Shown here: piece by piece, positions 5,428 to 8,251 of the stretch | Layout: every line of letters begins with the position of its first letter | Position numbering within the stretch: the first letter of the stretch is position 1 | Assembly: GCA_021848765.1 (NCBI GenBank) | Contig: JAJZTU010000144.1 | Location: forward strand, 1-8,251 | Length of the DNA: 8,251 bases | DNA from: Bacillota bacterium | Lineage (GTDB): Bacteria; Bacillota; GCA-003054495; Carboxydocellales; JAJZTU01 | Reading direction: 5' to 3' | Program-made: the position numbers and the translations under genes | Notes under the pieces: model-generated | Told to the model about the DNA's origin: nothing | Databases searched by the model: none | The model's input: only the letters and a program-made list of their open reading frames with translations

Positions 5428-6351
5428 CTATTGCCAGGCTATCTTCTCCACCTCTGACTGCAGATCAGCCCGGGTGGCCCGAACGTAGACCATCGTAGTG
5501 TTTAAACTGTCGTGACCCATAATCTGAGATAGCCTATGCAGCGGTGTTTTCTCCGACATAACATAACCAAAGCGGTGGCGCAAGTCGTGGGCGCTGAGTC
5601 CATTCAAACCAGCCAGTCGGGAATACTTTTCTACGATATGGCGCAATGCTCGTTCGTTAAGCCTTCCTCCGGTCTTCTCCGAGGGGAAAAGGTATTCGCA
5701 GCCGTGGGGCAGGGAGGCCAGGTATGGTTCGAGCGCGGTCCTGACTGTGCTATTCAACGGCACTTCCCTCTGCTTGTTCCGTTTTCCGGCGCGAACAGTT
5801 ATGTGACCACTTCTTTTGCCAATGGTGACATCCTTGACAGTTAGATTGCAGACCTCCATGGATCTCAAACCCGTGTGTAGCATCATAAGTAGAAGAGTCC
5901 TATCACGAACAGTTCCGTGCTTTTCGGCGGTGACCATTAGTGCTGCCTCTTCCTTGTCGGTCATCTGCCGTGGGCTTGTCTTTTTCTCCGGAATAAGTTT
6001 TATTGGTTTTGAGTAATCGATGGATACCAGGCCCTGACACGCCGCCCAGTAAAAGTACCGTTTCAAGGTGTTCAGCCTACGGTTAACGGTTGCTGGCTTC
6101 AGGCACCGAATCTTCTGGAGGTATTCCCTGTACTGCACAATGATAGGGGTGATAATTTCCGAAGGATGAAAAAACATAGTTCCTTCGCGGTGAATGCTCC
6201 ATGTTTCTTCAAACCAATGAGCGAAATTCCGGAGGTCACTTGTATACTCACGTAGCGTTTTCTGGTTAAGGTCTTCGTTCTCGGATAGGCTCTGAATAAA
6301 CTCACTGATGCAGTCCTCCGCCTGGGCAGATACCATTACCAATTTCGGCAC
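5428..6351 (-). CDS. tnpI: Tyrosine recombinase TnpI, cointegrate resolvase of the transposon
   Basis: A 307-residue tyrosine recombinase. An N-terminal SAM-like core-binding domain (about 10-105, including TLREYTSDLRNFAHW and KPATVNRRLNTLKRYF) precedes the catalytic domain, in which all active residues are present: R163 in HTGLR, K190 in AGKR, H255 and R258 in HDLRHR, H280 in GHDS, and nucleophile Y289 in MVYVR. The GTG start at 6351 has AAAGGGG seven bases upstream. Alone it could be a XerC/D-like integrase. Upstream motifs matching the TnpI site of Tn5401 and the tnpA fragment downstream identify it as TnpI, which resolves replicative-transposition cointegrates at a site beside its own gene. 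It appears intact and possibly active. A well-formed promoter lies about 50 bases upstream. Confidence 0.88.
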   Translation of the reverse strand: MPKLVMVSAQAEDCISEFIQSLSENEDLNQKTLREYTSDLRNFAHWFEETWSIHREGTMFFHPSEIITPIIVQYREYLQKIRCLKPATVNRRLNTLKRYFYWAACQGLVSIDYSKPIKLIPEKKTSPRQMTDKEEAALMVTAEKHGTVRDRTLLLMMLHTGLRSMEVCNLTVKDVTIGKRSGHITVRAGKRNKQREVPLNSTVRTALEPYLASLPHGCEYLFPSEKTGGRLNERALRHIVEKYSRLAGLNGLSAHDLRHRFGYVMSEKTPLHRLSQIMGHDSLNTTMVYVRATRADLQSEVEKIAWQ

Positions 6352-6379
6352 AGAATGACCCCTTTCTTGTTTGACTCAC

Positions 6380-6391
6380 CTTAGCGGACAT
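6380..6391 (-). promoter_or_regulatory. TnpI-type binding motif 1 (accessory, direct)
   Basis: Minus strand ATGTCCGCTAAG matches 11 of 12 positions of ATGTCCRCTAAY, the TnpI site I recall for Tn5401. It lies just downstream of the predicted tnpI transcription start. Confidence 0.7.
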
Positions 6392-6400
6392 GGTATCTTT

Positions 6401-6429
6401 ATTATATAGCCAACCTTAGTGGATATCAA
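6401..6429 (-). promoter_or_regulatory. promoter of tnpI (and tnpA)
   Basis: On the minus strand TTGATA (6429-6424) is followed after 17 bases by TATAAT (6406-6401). The -35 hexamer and spacer overlap TnpI motif 2, and motif 1 covers the first transcribed bases, so bound TnpI would be expected to block transcription. Autoregulation is inference. Confidence 0.7.
6415..6426 (-). promoter_or_regulatory. TnpI-type binding motif 2 (accessory, direct)
   Basis: Minus strand ATATCCACTAAG, a weaker match to ATGTCCRCTAAY (10 of 12), is in the same orientation as motif 1 and exactly 35 bases from it. The two look like the direct accessory repeats of a TnpI resolution site. Confidence 0.6.
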
Positions 6430-6450
6430 GTATGGATTTTTGAGGCTTCT

Positions 6451-6478
6451 ATAGCCGCTAACAGAAGTTAGCGGACAT
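6451..6478. promoter_or_regulatory. TnpI core recombination site (inverted motifs 3 and 4)
   Basis: Two TnpI-type motifs face each other. ATAGCCGCTAAC (6451-6462, plus strand) and ATGTCCGCTAAC (6478-6467, minus strand, 12 of 12 to consensus) form the perfect palindrome CCGCTAAC-AGAA-GTTAGCGG at 6455-6474. Inverted recombinase sites around a short spacer are the form of a tyrosine-recombinase crossover core. The two direct motifs nearby complete the four-site layout known for Tn4430/Tn5401. Confidence 0.7.
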
Positions 6479-6507
6479 TTGATAAAGAATGTAGCTGTTA
6501 TAACCCC
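6455..6507 (-). repeat. Putative terminal inverted repeat of the transposon (single surviving end)
   Basis: Reading inward on the minus strand the end begins GGGGTTATAACAGC and reaches the TnpI motif ATGTCCGCTAAC. GGGG is the usual first bases of Tn3-family ends, and the CGCTAAC at about position 41 is like the inner end of family repeats. The distance from the first G to the far edge of the palindrome is exactly 53 bases, the repeat length I recall for Tn5401. The second end is missing, so this cannot be proven by self-comparison. An alternative end is the CCCCC at 6556-6560. Confidence 0.5.
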
Positions 6508-6551
6508 AATCAATTTCCAGTTTTACCATGTGTTTGCCTGGTATTTTTTAG

Positions 6552-7028
6552 CTTACCCCCTCGAAAGTTGACAGTAGTGCAAGCGATATCAGTAGTCTTA
6601 TTTCAAGTGCAGCTAGTTCCTGGAATACAACCACTCCGGTATCCATTTCTAGTTCATCTACCGGGGAAATCACTATTCAAAAAGTTAATGATCCGGATGT
6701 GGATTGGAGCGGAAAAACAAACCACACCGTTGGGGTTATCGGTAATAAATACTACTACATAAATGCTCTCGTTCGAATTAACCAATATCACATAGGGAGC
6801 TACGCATCATGGCAAAAACAAGGTGTCATTGCTCACGAACTTGGACATGTTATTGCTCTCGATGATGATAATGGGTATCTGCTATACGGGGATCCTAAAG
6901 TTCTTATGATTGGATATGATTCACAGCGTCATAGTTTAGGAATTTATACTCCTCAATCCGTTAATAAATATGTGTCAGGTCTTGGTTATGTTTATGGTGA
7001 CGTCGAAGGTGCTAACTATTTATACTAA
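6552..7028 (+). pseudogene. 5'-truncated secreted-type zinc metalloprotease (HExxH, metzincin-like)
   Basis: The reading frame ending at TAA 7026-7028 is open back to TAG at 6549. It reads LTPSKVDSSASD and then LISSAASSWN, a typical region before the active site of matrixin-like secreted proteases, then ALVRIN and the zinc site VIAHELGHVIALDD (HExxHxxAxxD; Asp takes the place of the usual third histidine, as in snapalysin-type enzymes). A possible Met-turn, VLMIGYD, follows. No ATG or signal peptide exists in this frame after 6549. The first usable start, GTG 6699, has no ribosome binding site and would cut the domain. The gene runs into the transposon end at 6507, so I infer that the insertion removed its promoter, start and signal peptide. 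The next gene starts 24 bases downstream and was probably its operon partner. Confidence 0.75.
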
Positions 7029-7052
7029 GATCAAATAAGGAGAGGTGAGATA

Positions 7053-7601
7053 ATGAAAAAGAGATTAATAATCCCAATAGGACTGGTAGCCCTACTAACC
7101 GTTGGTTTCCTAGGATTAAACAGCAATACATTTTCCAAGCCAAATGACATACCAGTTGTCGAATCACATGCAAGTTGGGTTAAATATTATCCGGATATAA
7201 AGTCGCTGGTTGAAGGTGCAGACGTGATTGTCGAAGGAGAGGCCCAAGCGATAAATACCTTTGCCCGTCATGACGAAGCCGATATCGCAACATACGTTAC
7301 TTTCAAGGTAGTCAAGTGGTATAAGGGTTCTGATATAAAGACCAGGGAACAAATAACCGTTGTGCAAGATGGGGGTATTTATAAAGGGGTTAACCATAAG
7401 TTAGACAAAGTCGAGATTATGGAACCCGGTAAAAAATATCTACTCTTCTTGAGATACGCCCCGGAAGTTGATAGGTATGTTGTCTTAACCGGCTGGCAAG
7501 GCCAATTTAAACTTGGTTTAATTAAAGCCGAAAATCCGGAAGCCAAACGCTCTGTGGATAAAGATGAGTTATATAAAGAAGTCGCTAAATTTAAAAACTA
7601 A
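7053..7601 (+). CDS. Small exported protein of unknown function paired with the metalloprotease
   Basis: A 182-residue protein with a clear export signal: MKKR followed by the hydrophobic stretch LIIPIGLVALLTVGFLGL (5-22). There is no lipobox cysteine, so it is secreted or anchored by the N-terminal helix. The mature part has a beta-rich pattern: SLVEGADVIVEGEA (51-64), VTFKVVKWYKGS (81-92), EIMEPGKKYLLFLR, then YVVLTGWQGQFKL. I recognise no named function. Similar proteins with the ADVIVEG...GKKYLLFL pattern occur in Bacilli and Clostridia as uncharacterised exported proteins, by recollection. The ATG is preceded by AAGGAGAGGTGA. It follows the protease remnant by 24 bases, suggesting a former substrate, inhibitor or chaperone relation. 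It ends in a terminator and probably lost its main promoter with the protease 5' end. It is clearly AT-richer than purD and hisZ. Confidence 0.8.
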   Translation: MKKRLIIPIGLVALLTVGFLGLNSNTFSKPNDIPVVESHASWVKYYPDIKSLVEGADVIVEGEAQAINTFARHDEADIATYVTFKVVKWYKGSDIKTREQITVVQDGGIYKGVNHKLDKVEIMEPGKKYLLFLRYAPEVDRYVVLTGWQGQFKLGLIKAENPEAKRSVDKDELYKEVAKFKN

Positions 7602-7608
7602 TGGAGAT

Positions 7609-7643
7609 AAAAAGTAGTACTCTCTAAAGGGTACTACTTTTTT
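7609..7643 (+). terminator. hairpin terminator after the exported-protein gene
   Basis: AAAAAGTAGTAC (7609-7620) pairs with GTACTACTTTTT around a ten-base loop, with T's continuing to 7643. It starts eight bases past the stop codon. The stem is flanked by A's on the other side, so it could also stop transcription arriving from purD. Confidence 0.85.
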
Positions 7644-7875
7644 GTCTAGAACCGTTATTATATTATAAAACTTCAAAGATCATTTTAGCGGTACTGCATG
7701 TATAGTGCCTTCATTGCGATTTTGAAATTATCATCAGCATCCAGGGGAACGATACATCATCAATGATTGCCGCCGGGTAACTCCTGTAATTAAACAGGTA
7801 AGCCGCCAGCTACACCATAGCCTTTTCCCCACTTGACCAGGGCCGGAATCAAGAGCGTTCGGCCAAGACTAGAAT
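7644..7875. other. 232-base gap without a recognisable gene
   Basis: This lies between the plus-strand terminator and the purD stop. A 27-codon minus-strand stretch in an open frame (near 7870-7793, containing LIPALVKWGKGYGVAGGLPV then TAA) has protein-like composition but no start or known homologue, and may be a gene relic. A small hairpin CCTGT-aattaa-ACAGG lies at about 7783-7798. Nothing else is supported. Confidence 0.4.
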
Positions 7876-8251
7876 TTACCGGTTCAGCGCCCGGTAGCCG
7901 ATGTCCTTACGGTAATGCATGTCTGCAAACCGGATTTCCTGCGCAGCCTCATAGGTATTGGCAATCGCTTCGGCAATGGTTTTTCCCAGCCCGGTAACTC
8001 CCAGAACCCTTCCGCCATTGGTAACAATCCGGCCGTCAACTTGTTTAGTACCGGCGTGGAAGACCACAGCCTTTTTCCCGGCTGAGTCCAGGCCGCTGAT
8101 AGGCTTACCTTTTTCATAATCCCCGGGATAGCCACCTGCTGCAATTACCACACACACTGCAGCCTCCGGCTTCCAGCGGATTTCCTGCCGCGCCAGGCGG
8201 CCCTCCAGGATAGCATCAATAATATCCATCAGGTCGGTATCCAATCTAACC
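7876..8251 (-). CDS. purD: Phosphoribosylamine-glycine ligase PurD, C-terminal part
   Basis: The frame is open to the right edge (an in-frame Val-Arg-Leu precedes the visible DTDLMDIIDAILEGRL), so the TTG at 8244 is not a real start and the gene continues outside. The visible ~125 residues match the PurD C-terminal domain: LDTDLMDI, WKPEAAVCVVIAAGGYPGDY, KGKPISGLD, VVFHAGTK, then TNGGRVLGVTGLG, followed by the closing helix AEAIANTYEAAQEIRF and HYRKDIGYRAL. PurD joins glycine to phosphoribosylamine with ATP in the second step of purine synthesis. This domain closes over the ATP-grasp site; the ATP-grasp core lies outside the window. Its stop is TAA at 7876. Composition is GC-rich, like hisZ and unlike the two plus-strand genes next to it. 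Confidence 0.95.
   Translation of the reverse strand, partial: VRLDTDLMDIIDAILEGRLARQEIRWKPEAAVCVVIAAGGYPGDYEKGKPISGLDSAGKKAVVFHAGTKQVDGRIVTNGGRVLGVTGLGKTIAEAIANTYEAAQEIRFADMHYRKDIGYRALNR

Larger units (their letters stand above)
5073..6507 (-). mobile_element. Remnant of a Tn3-family transposon of the Tn5401/Tn4430 (TnpI-encoding) type
   Basis: The element keeps one end (GGGG at 6507-6504 reading inward), a recombinase-site cluster, an intact tyrosine recombinase gene, and the beginning of tnpA. The order end - sites - tnpI - tnpA, with both genes pointing the same way, is that of Tn3-family elements that resolve cointegrates with a tyrosine recombinase. About 90% of tnpA and the other terminal repeat are missing; no second GGGG-type end was seen near 5043-5075. 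It cannot transpose by itself but could still recombine at its site cluster. Its right end abuts the truncated metalloprotease and its left scar abuts the Nudix gene. Confidence 0.8.

Noticed and set aside
6479..6505. Outward promoter in the transposon end (TTGATA ... TATAAC)
   Set aside because: The spacer is only 14 bases, too short for a sigma-A promoter.
6535..6560. CCCCC at 6556-6560 as the transposon end
   Set aside because: Its GGGGGTAAGC start is possible for a Tn3-family end, but it would lie about 80 bases from the nearest TnpI motif. The GGGG at 6507 gives a 53-base repeat reaching the palindrome. I keep it only as an alternative.
7684..7690. TTAGCGG as a further TnpI site outside the transposon
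   Set aside because: Only seven bases match, the following ACAT is absent, and there is no paired copy nearby.
1..8251. CRISPR arrays, tRNA or rRNA genes, riboswitches
   Set aside because: No regular spaced repeats, no cloverleaf or rRNA-like sequence, and leaders before yerC, agrB and hisG are too short or lack known riboswitch or T-box motifs.

Overview
The window looks like the chromosome of a low-to-mid GC Gram-positive anaerobe, most likely a Clostridia/Peptococcaceae-type Firmicute. The reasons are the strong Shine-Dalgarno sequences, the frequent GTG/TTG starts, the short-form hisG/hisZ pair, a YerC/TrpR-like regulator, an agr quorum-sensing cassette and a Bacillus-type Tn5401-like transposon remnant. 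No species can be named from the sequence alone.

Layout, read mostly on the minus strand. At the right edge (7876-8251) is the 3' end of purD. To its left are two plus-strand, AT-richer genes: a 5'-truncated secreted-type zinc metalloprotease (about 6552-7028) and a small exported protein (7053-7601) that ends in a good terminator. The metalloprotease abuts the end of a degraded Tn3-family transposon (about 5073-6507). That remnant keeps an intact tyrosine recombinase (tnpI), a cluster of four TnpI-type binding motifs including a near-perfect palindrome, and only the first ~100 codons of tnpA, which are interrupted by a stop. Next come a Nudix hydrolase (4515-5042), a YerC-type regulator (4114-4425, its own strong promoter) and hisZ (2919-4100). 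hisZ ends at a 16-bp perfect hairpin terminator.

Between hisZ and hisG (whose first 22 codons lie at 66-1) sits a self-contained quorum-sensing cassette. It contains agrB (2004-2681), a 40-residue agrD (1686-1808), a small multi-membrane-span protein (1117-1614) and a Spo0B/CitA-like membrane histidine kinase (187-1092), closed by its own terminator. hisG then has its own consensus promoter. AgrB should process and export the AgrD peptide, and the membrane protein plus the kinase probably form a two-piece AgrC-like receptor. No response regulator is in the window.

The most notable points are these. AgrD has a serine exactly where the ring-forming cysteine normally lies, predicting a lactone rather than thiolactone signal. 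A 14-bp perfect inverted repeat encloses agrD. The receptor appears to be split. The whole cassette splits the hisZ-hisG pair. The transposon end carries Tn5401-type recombinase sites that overlap the tnpI promoter.
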